Assembly (NCBI GenBank): GCA_963765875.1
Contig: CAVXYK010000001.1
Location: 62,001 to 126,000, forward strand
Direction of reading: 5' to 3'
From: JAWKOK01 sp963765875
GTDB taxonomy: Bacteria > Chloroflexota > Anaerolineae > Caldilineales > Caldilineaceae
DNA: 64,000 nucleotides
In this document: positions 17,640-26,181 of the stretch, piece after piece
Layout: every line of letters begins with the position of its first letter
How positions within the stretch are numbered: the stretch's first letter is position 1
Notes under the pieces: generated by a model
Database searches by the model: none
What the model was told of the DNA's origin: nothing
What the model saw: only the letters and a program-made list of their open reading frames with translations
Position numbers and translations under genes: made by a program

Positions 17640-19139
17640 ATGAAACGTTCGTTTGTTTGGAGTCTCGTGTTAGTCTTTGGCCTGTTGATGGCCGCATGTG
17701 CACCCTCGGCAGCGCCGGCAGAGGAAGCCGCTGCGCCAACGGAAGAGCCGATGGCGGAAGCGACAGAAGCTCCTGCTGAGGAAGAAGCAAGTGATGGTAT
17801 GGTAGCCGCCGACATCGTCGACACCGCTGTTGCCGCAGGCGACTTCGAGACACTGGTTGCCGCCGTGACTGCTGCCGGTCTGGTTGACACGCTCAAGAGC
17901 GAAGGCCCGTTCACCGTCTTCGCTCCCGCCGATAGTGCCTTTGCCGCTCTGCCTGAGGGCACAGTTGAAGGCCTGCTGGCAGATCCGGAAGGCGCTCTGA
18001 CCGACGTCTTGCTTTACCATGTCGTGCCTGGCAAGGTAATGGCTGCTGACGTTGTGGGTCTGGACGGTCAGTCTGTTGAGACCGTTGGCGGTGGTATGCT
18101 CGACATCGCAATCGATGGTGACACTGTCTTGATCAATGGCATCGCTGTTGCTGCCCCTGACATTGAGACCAGCAATGGCGTCATCCATGTGATTGACGGC
18201 GTCCTGATCCCGGCCTCCGATGAAATGGCCGAAGGCGAAGGCGAAATGATGGAAGACCATGGCGACATGGCTGACATCGTAGACACTGCCGTGGCCGCTG
18301 GCGACTTTGAGACTCTGGTTGCTGCTGTGACCGCCGCCGGTCTAGTTGACACCTTGAAGGGTGAAGGTCCGTTCACCGTCTTCGCTCCGGCAGACAGCGC
18401 ATTTGCCGCCCTGCCCGAAGGCACCGTTGAAGGCCTGTTAGAAGATCCTGAAGGCGCTCTGACCGACGTGCTACTCTACCACGTGGTTGCCGGTAAAGTC
18501 ATGGCTGCTGATGTTGTGGGTCTGGACGGCCAGTCTGTTGAGACCGTTGGTGGTGGTATGCTCGACATCGCGATCGATGGTGACACTGTCTTGATCAATG
18601 GCGTTGCTGTTGCTGCCCCTGACATTGAGACCAGCAATGGCGTCATCCATGTGATTGATGGCGTCCTGATTCCAGCCTCCGATGAAATGGCCGAGGGCGA
18701 AGGCGAAATGATGGAAGACCATGGCGACATGGCTGACATCGTTGACACTGCCGTGGCCGCTGGCGACTTTGAGACTCTGGTTGCTGCTGTGACCGCCGCC
18801 GGTCTGGTTGACACCTTGAAGGGTGAAGGTCCGTTCACCGTCTTCGCTCCGGCAGACAGCGCATTTGCCGCCCTGCCCGAAGGCACTGTTGAAGGCCTAC
18901 TGGAAGATCCAGAAGGTGCTCTGACCGACGTGTTGCTCTACCACGTGGTTGCCGGCAAGGTAATGGCCGCTGACGTCCTGGGCCTGGATGGCCAGTCAGT
19001 TGAGACTGTTGGCGGTGGTATGCTCGACATCACGATTGATGGTGAAACAGTTCTGATCAACGGCATCCCGGTCGTAGCGGCTGACGTTGATACCAGCAAT
19101 GGCGTCATCCACGTGATTGACGGCGTGCTGATTCCCTAA
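17640..19139 (+). CDS. Lipoprotein with three fasciclin (FAS1) domains
   Basis: 499 residues; ATG at 17640 after CAAGGAGAG. A lipoprotein signal peptide ends in LLMAAC (Cys about residue 20), then an acidic, Ala/Glu/Pro-rich linker. Three FAS1 domains of 154 residues each follow (about 56-209, 210-363, 364-499), each with the H1 motif GPFTVFAPADSAFAALPEGT, then LLYHVV and GVIHVIDGVLIP. FAS1 domains mediate surface adhesion and protein-protein contact. The three copies are nearly identical, including at DNA level. A strong terminator follows the stop. A second M-rich acidic linker (GEGEMMEDHGDMAD) joins the repeats. Confidence 0.95.
   Translation: MKRSFVWSLVLVFGLLMAACAPSAAPAEEAAAPTEEPMAEATEAPAEEEASDGMVAADIVDTAVAAGDFETLVAAVTAAGLVDTLKSEGPFTVFAPADSAFAALPEGTVEGLLADPEGALTDVLLYHVVPGKVMAADVVGLDGQSVETVGGGMLDIAIDGDTVLINGIAVAAPDIETSNGVIHVIDGVLIPASDEMAEGEGEMMEDHGDMADIVDTAVAAGDFETLVAAVTAAGLVDTLKGEGPFTVFAPADSAFAALPEGTVEGLLEDPEGALTDVLLYHVVAGKVMAADVVGLDGQSVETVGGGMLDIAIDGDTVLINGVAVAAPDIETSNGVIHVIDGVLIPASDEMAEGEGEMMEDHGDMADIVDTAVAAGDFETLVAAVTAAGLVDTLKGEGPFTVFAPADSAFAALPEGTVEGLLEDPEGALTDVLLYHVVAGKVMAADVLGLDGQSVETVGGGMLDITIDGETVLINGIPVVAADVDTSNGVIHVIDGVLIP
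17807..19136 (+). repeat. Three tandem 462-bp FAS1-coding repeats
   Basis: Units start at 17807, 18269 and 18731, exactly 462 bases apart; the third lacks the linker. Copies two and three are the most alike, differing at a small number of mostly third-codon positions, which points to recent duplication or gene conversion. Confidence 0.9.
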
Positions 19140-19166
19140 CTAGTTCCTCCACTCCTCCTGTGTTCG

Positions 19167-19205
19167 GCGGGACATCGAAAGAACATCTTCGATGTCCCGC
19201 TTTTT
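19167..19205 (+). terminator. Rho-independent terminator of the fasciclin gene
   Basis: A perfect 13-bp stem, GCGGGACATCGAA with TTCGATGTCCCGC, an 8-base loop and a following TTTTT, starting 28 bases after the stop codon. Confidence 0.9.
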
Positions 19206-19286
19206 CATGCATTCGGTACTGACATTGCATTGACGATAGAGAACCACTGGCCACCGGTAGACATAGACCAAATGGGACGAATAAAG

Positions 19287-20807
19287 ATGAAGACAGAATC
19301 ACAGACAGTATTAGTGACGGGTGTTACAGGCTATGTCGGCGGGCGGCTTGTGCCACGTCTGCTCGATGCAGGAATCCGGGTGCGAGTGTTGGTGCGCGGC
19401 GGTTCAGAGCGACTTCGAGATCGTCCCTGGTTCGATCGTGTTGAGGTTTTTTCCGGCGATGTGCTTGAACCGACCTCGCTTGTCCATGCCCTGGCCAACG
19501 TACAGACCGCCTACTACCTCATCCACAGCATGGGTGGAGAGGGCGGATTTAGCCAGCGTGACATCCAAGCTGCTTCGAACTTCGCCAATGTGGCTGCTGC
19601 CGTGGGTGTGGGTCACATTGTCTACCTTGGCGGCCTCGGTGACGAAACTACGCAACTGTCTGAGCATCTGCGCTCTCGACAGGAGACGGGTGAGGCTCTG
19701 CGCTCAACCGGGCTGCCGGTGACCGAGTTCCGTGCCGGCATGGTCGTGGGCTCGGGCAGTCTGTCGTTTGAGCTGTTGCGCCATCTGGCTGAACGATTAC
19801 CGGTGATGATCTGTCCGCAGTGGGTCTATACCAAGACCCAGCCGATTGCCATCCGCGATGTGCTCAACTACCTCGTGGCTGCGCTGGATCATCCTGCCAG
19901 CCGTGGTCGGGTCGTCGAGATCGGCGGTGCAGATGTGCACACCTATGGCGATATGATGTTGGGCTATGCACGGGCGCGCCGACTCGACCGCCGCTTGATT
20001 CCGGTTCCGGTGTTGACGCCGGGTCTCTCATCGCACTGGGTGCACTGGATGACGCCGGTCCCTTGGAGCATTGCCAGGCCGCTGATCGAAGGAATGCGCA
20101 ATGAGCTGATCGTGCGCGACCCGTCGGCGCGGACACTTTTCCCGGAGATTGTTCCGCTCTCGTATGACGAGGCAGTGGGGCTGGCTCTGCAACGGATTCG
20201 CAGCGGCGAAATCGAGACGATCTGGAGTGACGCGCTGGCTTCGAGCCAGGGCGATCTGCCGCCGGTCTATCTGACCGAAGAGCAGGGCGTTCTGATTGAG
20301 CGCCGGCATAAGACTGTGAATGCAACTCCTGAGGCGGTCTATCGTGCTTTTGCGGGCATCGGCGGTCAGCGCGGCTGGCCACCCTACAACTGGCTATGGC
20401 GTGCTCGCGGTCTTCTCGACAGGCTAGTCGGCGGGGTCGGCATGCGGCGGGGTCGGCGAGATCCGGATGAGCTGCGTGAGGGGGAGGCGCTGGACTTCTG
20501 GCGTGTGGAAAGCGTCGTCCCGGATCGCTCCATCCTCTTGCGCGCAGAGATGAAGATGCCCGGGCGGGGATGGCTGCAATTCGAAGCAATCCCCGGCGAG
20601 AACGGAAGATCGACTGAACTGGTTCAGACCGCCTTTTTCGCATCCAAAGGGGTGCTCGGCCTTCTCTATTGGTATGGAATCTATCCGCTGCACGGTGCGA
20701 TCTTTTCGGGCATGATCGACTACATCGCGCAACGAGCCGAAGCGATACCGGTTGAAGAGCGAGTAGGCCTCCAGGCGCCTGAGCTCAAGCATGTGTCGCT
20801 CGCCTAG
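19287..20807 (+). CDS. NAD(P)-binding SDR fused to DUF2867
   Basis: About 506 residues from ATG 19287; an ATG at 19272 is also possible and neither has a strong ribosome-binding site. Residues 1-290 are an atypical/NmrA-like Rossmann domain (VLVTGVTGYVGGRLVPRLL, then AYYLIHSMGG and VYLGGLGD). Residues about 330-500 are DUF2867, a START/SRPBCC-like domain (ALDFWRVESVVPDRSILLRA, LLYWYGIYPLHGAIFSGMID). This two-domain layout is common in bacteria and is annotated as a membrane-associated oxidoreductase of unknown substrate. It stands alone. A decayed fragment of the DUF2867 end of a related gene lies at 23755. Confidence 0.9.
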   Translation: MKTESQTVLVTGVTGYVGGRLVPRLLDAGIRVRVLVRGGSERLRDRPWFDRVEVFSGDVLEPTSLVHALANVQTAYYLIHSMGGEGGFSQRDIQAASNFANVAAAVGVGHIVYLGGLGDETTQLSEHLRSRQETGEALRSTGLPVTEFRAGMVVGSGSLSFELLRHLAERLPVMICPQWVYTKTQPIAIRDVLNYLVAALDHPASRGRVVEIGGADVHTYGDMMLGYARARRLDRRLIPVPVLTPGLSSHWVHWMTPVPWSIARPLIEGMRNELIVRDPSARTLFPEIVPLSYDEAVGLALQRIRSGEIETIWSDALASSQGDLPPVYLTEEQGVLIERRHKTVNATPEAVYRAFAGIGGQRGWPPYNWLWRARGLLDRLVGGVGMRRGRRDPDELREGEALDFWRVESVVPDRSILLRAEMKMPGRGWLQFEAIPGENGRSTELVQTAFFASKGVLGLLYWYGIYPLHGAIFSGMIDYIAQRAEAIPVEERVGLQAPELKHVSLA

Positions 20808-20903
20808 CAGAGGTGCAAGTTCGTCTTGCCAAGTGCCGAGAGCTCTGGCCTTTTGAAGATGACCGAAATCGTAACGGTATAGACGAGATCGTTGCGTCCT
20901 TGG

Positions 20904-21016
20904 CCTCACCCTGCTGCGCCTCCTGGGCCTCATAGATTCGCGAGTGGCTACGCGTCCCTCTCCAATTTTTGGAGAGGGACCGCCATGGCGCCTTTAGCGC
21001 CATGGCAGGGTGAGGC
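20904..21016. repeat. Dispersed element, copy 1 (GCCTCACCCT...AGGGTGAGGC)
   Basis: Begins GCCTCACCCTGCTGCGCCTC and ends GGCAGGGTGAGGC, with a central CTACGCGTCC, CTCTCCAATTTTTGGAGAG hairpin and GGACCGCC. It closely matches 48423-48521, so it is a dispersed inverted-repeat element about 100-113 bases long. The gap 20808-21041 holds nothing else. Confidence 0.85.
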
Positions 21017-21041
21017 GAGCTCTGCGGCCACAGCGCCAGAA

Positions 21042-21677
21042 CTATGCTAGTTTTTTTGATCTCCAAGATAAGCCAGGGCTCTCTATTCCTCTAGTGCCTT
21101 TGCTACCAACGCTGCTGCCACCGGCCCAAGATCTCAGCTTGCGCGCGGCTGCGTGGCCATGTGGTGACATTTTCGCCCAAGTCTTTCGTACGATGTCGAT
21201 GACTTTGTCTTCGTTGAACTGGGTCGAGAAGTCCGCGAAGTAGTTCTCCAAAAAGACCAAACAGATCACATTTTCCAGTGACTGTACATCCAGATCGGAC
21301 TTGAGTTGCCGTTTGCGCAACAGGTTCTCGACCTGGGCGATCATCAACTCGTCATAGCCGACATCGCGCAGAATCTCGGCCGCCGACTGCGCATGAAATC
21401 GACCAAGCGTAGCTCTCCACTGTAGATAGCCGTCTCGACCGCCAGGGAAGTCGGCTCGTGGCATCTACCAGCGACAGATATGTTGGCTGCGCGCAGCCAA
21501 CTGTACCGACTCGGGTGCATCCGGGGCAATCGTCTGGAGCCATGCCGTCATGCGCTGCGCATAGAGCAGCTCTTTGAGGGCGTCCTGCCCGTCGACTTTT
21601 TCGATGTTGGGATCCTCGGCATTGGCTGCATCGAAACGGGCGATGGCCTGATCAAAGCGTCTTCCATCTGAAATCAT
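21042..21677 (-). pseudogene. DUF4202 gene interrupted by an in-frame TAG
   Basis: Starts at ATG 21677, overlapping the upstream amidohydrolase stop (ATGA). The first part (FDQAIARFDAANAEDPN, YAQRMTAWLQTIAPDAPESV, AARSQHICRW) and the second part (MPRADFPGGRDGYLQWRATL, EILRDVGYDELMIAQVENLL, LVFLENYFADF, DIVRKTWAKMSPHGHAAA) are consecutive pieces of one DUF4202 protein. They are in the same frame and separated only by TAG at 21465-21467, in a position normally occupied by a residue between CRW and IPR-like motifs. After GHAAA the reading frame continues into unrelated sequence. Function of DUF4202 is unknown; it may be a tRNA-linked hydrolase-like helical protein, but that is not established here. 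Confidence 0.8.
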
Positions 21678-22978
21678 GACGGCACTTGACTCGCCAACTG
21701 TCGCAGTGTGGCCTTCTTGCGGTCCAGTGCGAAGTACTCGATCTGATTGATCATCATGAAGCGCTCTGCCAAGGAGACGGCTTCTGGCTCCGTCAAGAGT
21801 CCGTCATTCACTTCAGCTTGCAACGCACGCGTCAGCCAAGCGCGTGCTTGTCTGGAATAGGCCAGTGTGGCAGCCGGCAAATGTGTGTCGCCGCCAAAGA
21901 TGAAGAGCTTATTGGCAGGTGCCGTGTGGATGTAGCTTCGCACGAAGTCAACTGCGGCGTATGGGTTGATGCTCCAGGCCCAACAGAGGTCGACGGCGAC
22001 ATTTGGATAGTGTTTGACCAAAGCGAGCAGTTCATCACTGTAGGGGTAGGCGATGTGCATGAGCACAAAGCGAGCCTCGGGATACTTGGCAAGTAACGGA
22101 CAGAGATGCCCGCTCTTGATGTAATCGACCGGCATATTGCTGTGACCGGCGTAGTATCCCGTATGAAGCTTGAACGGCAGGCCGTATTCTATGGACAACT
22201 CAACGCCCCGCGCCCAGCACCAATCGCCCAGGCAGAGCCGTTGCCCCTCGGAAATCCCGTCCGGATCGGCCAGATACGCGGCCAGCGCTGCCTCCCCTTC
22301 GGCATCGGAGCGTTCCTGCCAACGAAGTGTGCGGTTGTAGGCATGTTGTGCCTTTACGGCCACAGCTTTGGCAGCGTTCTGTTGGAAGACCGTCTGCATG
22401 GCTTCTCGCAGAGAGGCTAGATTGGTGACGGTGACGCCGGTCTCTGCTGTCAGTGGCGCGAGATCGGGCGTGCCGCTGCACATGGCGGCCCAGCTGATGT
22501 CGTAGAGAAAGAAGTCCGGCCCCGGCGAGTCAATGAGAACGGTGCGTTGGAAGTGATCGGTCTGCACATGATCGAGATTAGCCACATCGCGGAGTATGCG
22601 CAGCCGCTCGCCGGGCTGGCCGAATGCAGAGCTGTTGGCATGGGCCGTCTCTAGCCCATCTGCGGTGATCTCGTGAAGGCCGTAGATCTCGCTGGCGATG
22701 ATACGCACCGCTTCGCCATATCCCGTGAAGCGAACGGCTTGCCAGGCTTGCTCAACCGCCTGGAAGCGGCCACGAATGTCAGGATTGTTGGAGTCCAGTA
22801 GCGCCTCGACTGCGGCCGGGTCGGCTCCGGCGACGACCAGATCTGCAGGCACATAGTTGTAGAATAGGTTGCGCAGGATATCGGGTGGATTCTTGGTGTA
22901 GGTCGACTCAGAGTCGAGGTGCTCATGGCTACTGGCGAGCGGTGAATTGCGGATGAAATCGGCAAGGACGGTGGTCAT
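21674..22978 (-). CDS. Amidohydrolase-family TIM-barrel protein (uronate isomerase-like fold)
   Basis: 434 residues. The N-terminal metal-site region SSHEHLDSESTYTK has an HxH-like pattern (HEH), and later KLHTGYYAGHSN, FVLMHIAYPYSDE and FIFGGDTHLPAA provide the expected His and Asp ligands of the amidohydrolase superfamily. The general layout resembles glucuronate isomerase and related hydrolases of dicarboxylated or uronic substrates. It is translationally coupled to the broken DUF4202 gene. In view of the other sugar-acid genes an isomerase or decarboxylase role is possible, but unproven. Confidence 0.82.
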   Translation of the reverse strand: MTTVLADFIRNSPLASSHEHLDSESTYTKNPPDILRNLFYNYVPADLVVAGADPAAVEALLDSNNPDIRGRFQAVEQAWQAVRFTGYGEAVRIIASEIYGLHEITADGLETAHANSSAFGQPGERLRILRDVANLDHVQTDHFQRTVLIDSPGPDFFLYDISWAAMCSGTPDLAPLTAETGVTVTNLASLREAMQTVFQQNAAKAVAVKAQHAYNRTLRWQERSDAEGEAALAAYLADPDGISEGQRLCLGDWCWARGVELSIEYGLPFKLHTGYYAGHSNMPVDYIKSGHLCPLLAKYPEARFVLMHIAYPYSDELLALVKHYPNVAVDLCWAWSINPYAAVDFVRSYIHTAPANKLFIFGGDTHLPAATLAYSRQARAWLTRALQAEVNDGLLTEPEAVSLAERFMMINQIEYFALDRKKATLRQLASQVPS

Positions 22979-23206
22979 GGGCGGCTCCTTGTTCTTAATT
23001 CGGGAAAGTACTTTCTTTCAGGTAGGCGAAAAGCGCATTCGAAAATCGTCGGCAATCGCGATCGATGATCGCGACTCAACTGTTCGACTGCAAGGGCCAA
23101 AACCAGGTCGGAACAACAATCAGGTAAGATCTCTTCAAGAGCAACCGTTTGAGCGATTTCTTGGCAATCCGGCTTATCTCATAGCCGGAAAGAGAGACAC
23201 TCTACA

Positions 23207-23575
23207 ATGAGCGATGTCGAATATGTTGTCGGTGCAACTACAAAGCTTGAGGCTCGGCTGCGCGATGAACTGGGTGCAACAGGACGTGGCTTGAGATCAC
23301 TCTACGGCAGTGTAAGTGATCGGTTCGAAAATCCAGGCATAACCGCAGGATATGTAGATACGATAAGCGATGAGCGGAACGATTTTGTGCACAACGGGCG
23401 CAAGAATCTGAAAAATCCCCGTAGGTTCAGCGGCGCTGTGCGAAAGTTAAACCGTGACATCACCGGCGCTGCCAATCGGCAAAATTCCACCCCCTTCTGG
23501 CAGGCCTTCTTGCCGGTCCTCATCTTCCTGCTTGGTCTACTCTTTGTCTTTGGCGCCATTTTGACAACCAATTGA
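23207..23575 (+). CDS. Small protein with C-terminal membrane helix (DUF4145-like)
   Basis: 122 residues. The first 90 are helical and charged (ATTKLEARLRDELGATGRGL, DTISDERNDFVHNGRKNLKN), resembling the HEPN/DUF4145 type in which an RN-x3-H/N-like motif (here ERNDFVHNG) is characteristic. Residues about 98-118 form one hydrophobic segment (FLPVLIFLLGLLFVFGAIL), so it is probably tail-anchored. The ribosome-binding site is weak. No partner gene is obvious. The similarity is by eye only. Confidence 0.55.
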   Translation: MSDVEYVVGATTKLEARLRDELGATGRGLRSLYGSVSDRFENPGITAGYVDTISDERNDFVHNGRKNLKNPRRFSGAVRKLNRDITGAANRQNSTPFWQAFLPVLIFLLGLLFVFGAILTTN

Positions 23576-23603
23576 GCTGCATGCAGTCTTGGATGCCAGG
23601 CAG

Positions 23604-23666
23604 TCAAATCTTCTTGATCGATCGTACACCGTCGATCCCTTGAAAATCTGCGTCTTGCGTCCACAG
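23604..23666 (-). pseudogene. Fragment of VapC (PIN) toxin C-terminus
   Basis: Encodes LWTQDADFQGIDGVR followed by an unrelated tail and a stop. The first 31 bases are identical to the 3' end of the intact PIN-domain gene at 39935-40309. Only about 15 codons survive, so it is a duplicated scrap. Confidence 0.75.
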
Positions 23667-23754
23667 GTTGAACGAGGGTAAGCACAATGAGTTGATTGTG
23701 CATATCCTCGACGCGGATACGCTTCTCCAGGGCAGCAAGCGCGGTTGACCGACG

Positions 23755-24043
23755 TTCAACTGGCTCTGGCGTGTGCGTCGTGCGCTGGATCGGCTGGTTT
23801 GCGGGTGTGGGCATGCGCGATCGGGACCATCTGCGCAAGGGCGAGGCGCTTGACTTCCGGCGTGTAGAGCGTGTCAAACCATGGTGATCCATCTTGTCGA
23901 GCGCCGAGACGGCGCCCTCGACCGAGTTGATTCAAACGGTCTGCTTCGCCTCTAGAGGACTTCTTGGCGAACTCTACTGGCCCGCGATCTACCTGTTACC
24001 TAGGGCGATTTTCTCCAAAATGATCGCAAATTTGGCAAGCTAG
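23755..24043 (+). pseudogene. Decayed DUF2867 C-terminal fragment
   Basis: FNWLWRVRRALDRLV, then after a frameshift GVGMRDRDHLRKGEALDFRR, a stop, and in another frame TELIQTVCFASRGLLGELYW and IYLLPRAIFSKMI. Each piece aligns in order with the C-terminal 150 residues of the intact SDR-DUF2867 protein at 19287 (YNWLWRARGLLDRLV, GEALDFWRV, STELVQTAFFASKG). At least one frameshift and one stop lie inside, so it is non-functional. No N-terminal part is present. Confidence 0.85.
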
Positions 24044-24126
24044 ACCGGGGAACTGGGGGGGTCCGCGAGGGTGCAGTCTGTAGCAGAGTGCGCATTTTCA
24101 ATACCTTCTTTAGCGATTCACCTTGT

Positions 24127-26139
24127 CTACTCGTCTTCGGGATAGTTGGCCTGCCATTTTCTACGTGCGACAAAATCTTCTGTATAGAGCGTCACTTTCT
24201 CCGGTGCGAAATCAAAGCCGAATCCCTCTTGCTTAATCGTGCGGACGATGGGCCCGGCGTCGAAACGCAGGCCGTTGAAGCGTCTGGGCGGTTGTGCCGC
24301 CAACCAGACGAATGCTTGACCCAGTTCAACCGGATCGGCCCATTCTGACTTTTCACCATCAGACAAGCGGTCCATCTCCTCCCACGTGATCCGCGTGGGC
24401 TTGATCGTCTGGCCCGGACCCACGCTGTTGAGCGCGATATTGAATGGGGCGGCTTCCAGCGCCAACGCCTTCATAAAACCTTCCTGGGCATGTTTTGCCG
24501 TACAATAGGCAACTTCGTCCTTGTACCCGCGGACACTGGAACCACTGGCAATGCCAATGATATGGCCGCCGCCCTGGGCCTTCATGACCGGCCAGGCTGC
24601 CTCGGTGGCATTGTAGAGACCGCCCAGGCTCACATCAATCTGTCGCTGCCAAACATCCGGTGTCATATCATCAAATCGGACAAGCGGCATGTAGATGGCG
24701 TTGTGCACCAAGATGTCAAGCCGGCCCAACTGTTCGACAACCTCCGCGACCGTTGCCTGGAACTGTTCTCGATCGGCGACGTCTAGCAAGCGCTGCATCA
24801 CCAGGCTGCCGTCGCTTTTCAGGTCTGCTGACGCGCGGGCCAATTCAGTTTCGTTGATATCGGTAATACAGACGCGGGCGCCATCTTGTCCCAGCGCGCG
24901 GGCGATACCCCAGCCAAAGCCACGCGCGGCCCCGGTGACGAGTGCAACTTTCCCTGCCAAGTGTAGCGCCATTGTCATCCGCTCCGTTTCCGCCAACGGC
25001 AGATCGATCCAGCGTCGTTCCCGGTGAGACAGGGCGACGGCATTGATGATCTCCTGGACGCGCGCGCTCTGGGCGAAATTGCCCTGATTGGTCTCGCCGC
25101 CCTCGATGATCTCTTCCATGAAGTTGTGGACGAGACTCCCGTAGAAGGCCGTGCTCCACGGGTCATCCGGCTGGAAGCCCGGCGGGAAAAAGCGTTCAGG
25201 AATTTCCAAGGGCACAAACTCGACTGCGTCCGGTTTGGCTCCGTGGAGCGTCTGGATCACGCCAAATTCTTCGACCAGACGCACGATCAGCGCGCCCTCG
25301 GAGCCGTAGATACGCGCCTCGATGCCGGGATAGTTGCCGACGGTCACATAGCTGCTCTGCATAGAGTAGAGCGCGCCGTTGGCGCATTCGCCCATGAACA
25401 TGTCGGCATCGTCAATGTTGATGCGTTCGCGCTCTGTATCAAGGTTCGTGCGCCGGCGATAAGGCACCATGTTGGCCAGAATGCCCACCACCTGGGTCAG
25501 GTCGCTGTCGACCAATTCGAGGCCGATATCGATGGTGGGGGCGCCATAGCCTTCGAGCGACGAGACTTCAATACCCTCGCGTGTCAGGTCGGTCCCCCAG
25601 GGCGCTTCACCCTCAGGCTTGACCTTGTGGATGCGCTTGTCCATAGGGTTGTCGGGGTCGAGCCATTGGCTGTTTTGCTCATAGCCATTGAAGACAAAGG
25701 GTTTGCCGATGTACCCTTCGCGAACAAGCTCGAACATATATTGGACGGCGGGGGCATAGCGGAAGGTCAGGCCAACTTTGGTCTTGAGACCCTTGGATTC
25801 GGCCAGCTGTTGCGCACGCCAGACGTCCCGATAGTCGTGACAGACAGGCTTTTCGACCAGGCAATGTTTGCCGGCATCCAAGACGTCAAAGACCATCTGT
25901 TGATGGTCCGCACGCGTCACGATGTCGATGACGTCGATGTCGGGGCGCGCAAGCATCTTTTCGTAATCGGTGACAAATTCAGGGATATCAAATTGCTTGG
26001 CACGGGCTTCGCCCAGTTCTCGATCAAGATCGCACAACATCACGATGTCGCATAGGGGTGAACGTGTATAGCCTGGCAGATGGGCGGATGCCGACCAGCG
26101 ACCTGCACCGATCACGCCGACCCGTAGTCGATCTGTCAT
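24127..26139 (-). CDS. Fused Gfo/Idh/MocA oxidoreductase and short-chain dehydrogenase
   Basis: 670 residues in one open frame. Residues 1-387 are a Gfo/Idh/MocA protein: NAD-binding VGVIGAGRWSASAHLPGY and the catalytic-Lys motif CLVEKPVCHDY (about residue 95), with a C-terminal sheet domain. Residues 388-670 are a classical SDR: KVALVTGAARGFGWGIARAL and YCTAKHAQEGF with the Tyr-Lys pair. The join reads ERMTMALHLAGK; a possible start ATG (24972) with GGAG upstream lies inside, so the SDR may also be made separately, or an indel may have removed a stop. Last gene of the minus-strand operon. It probably carries two redox steps of the pathway served by the transporter. Confidence 0.85.
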   Translation of the reverse strand: MTDRLRVGVIGAGRWSASAHLPGYTRSPLCDIVMLCDLDRELGEARAKQFDIPEFVTDYEKMLARPDIDVIDIVTRADHQQMVFDVLDAGKHCLVEKPVCHDYRDVWRAQQLAESKGLKTKVGLTFRYAPAVQYMFELVREGYIGKPFVFNGYEQNSQWLDPDNPMDKRIHKVKPEGEAPWGTDLTREGIEVSSLEGYGAPTIDIGLELVDSDLTQVVGILANMVPYRRRTNLDTERERINIDDADMFMGECANGALYSMQSSYVTVGNYPGIEARIYGSEGALIVRLVEEFGVIQTLHGAKPDAVEFVPLEIPERFFPPGFQPDDPWSTAFYGSLVHNFMEEIIEGGETNQGNFAQSARVQEIINAVALSHRERRWIDLPLAETERMTMALHLAGKVALVTGAARGFGWGIARALGQDGARVCITDINETELARASADLKSDGSLVMQRLLDVADREQFQATVAEVVEQLGRLDILVHNAIYMPLVRFDDMTPDVWQRQIDVSLGGLYNATEAAWPVMKAQGGGHIIGIASGSSVRGYKDEVAYCTAKHAQEGFMKALALEAAPFNIALNSVGPGQTIKPTRITWEEMDRLSDGEKSEWADPVELGQAFVWLAAQPPRRFNGLRFDAGPIVRTIKQEGFGFDFAPEKVTLYTEDFVARRKWQANYPEDE

Positions 26140-26181
26140 GTCAACTCTCCTCTTGACTTTGATATTTGGAACCGGCCATCT

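Noticed and set aside
25024..26055. 343-codon plus-strand frame
   Set aside because: Antisense to the Gfo/Idh/MocA half of the fusion gene, no family features.
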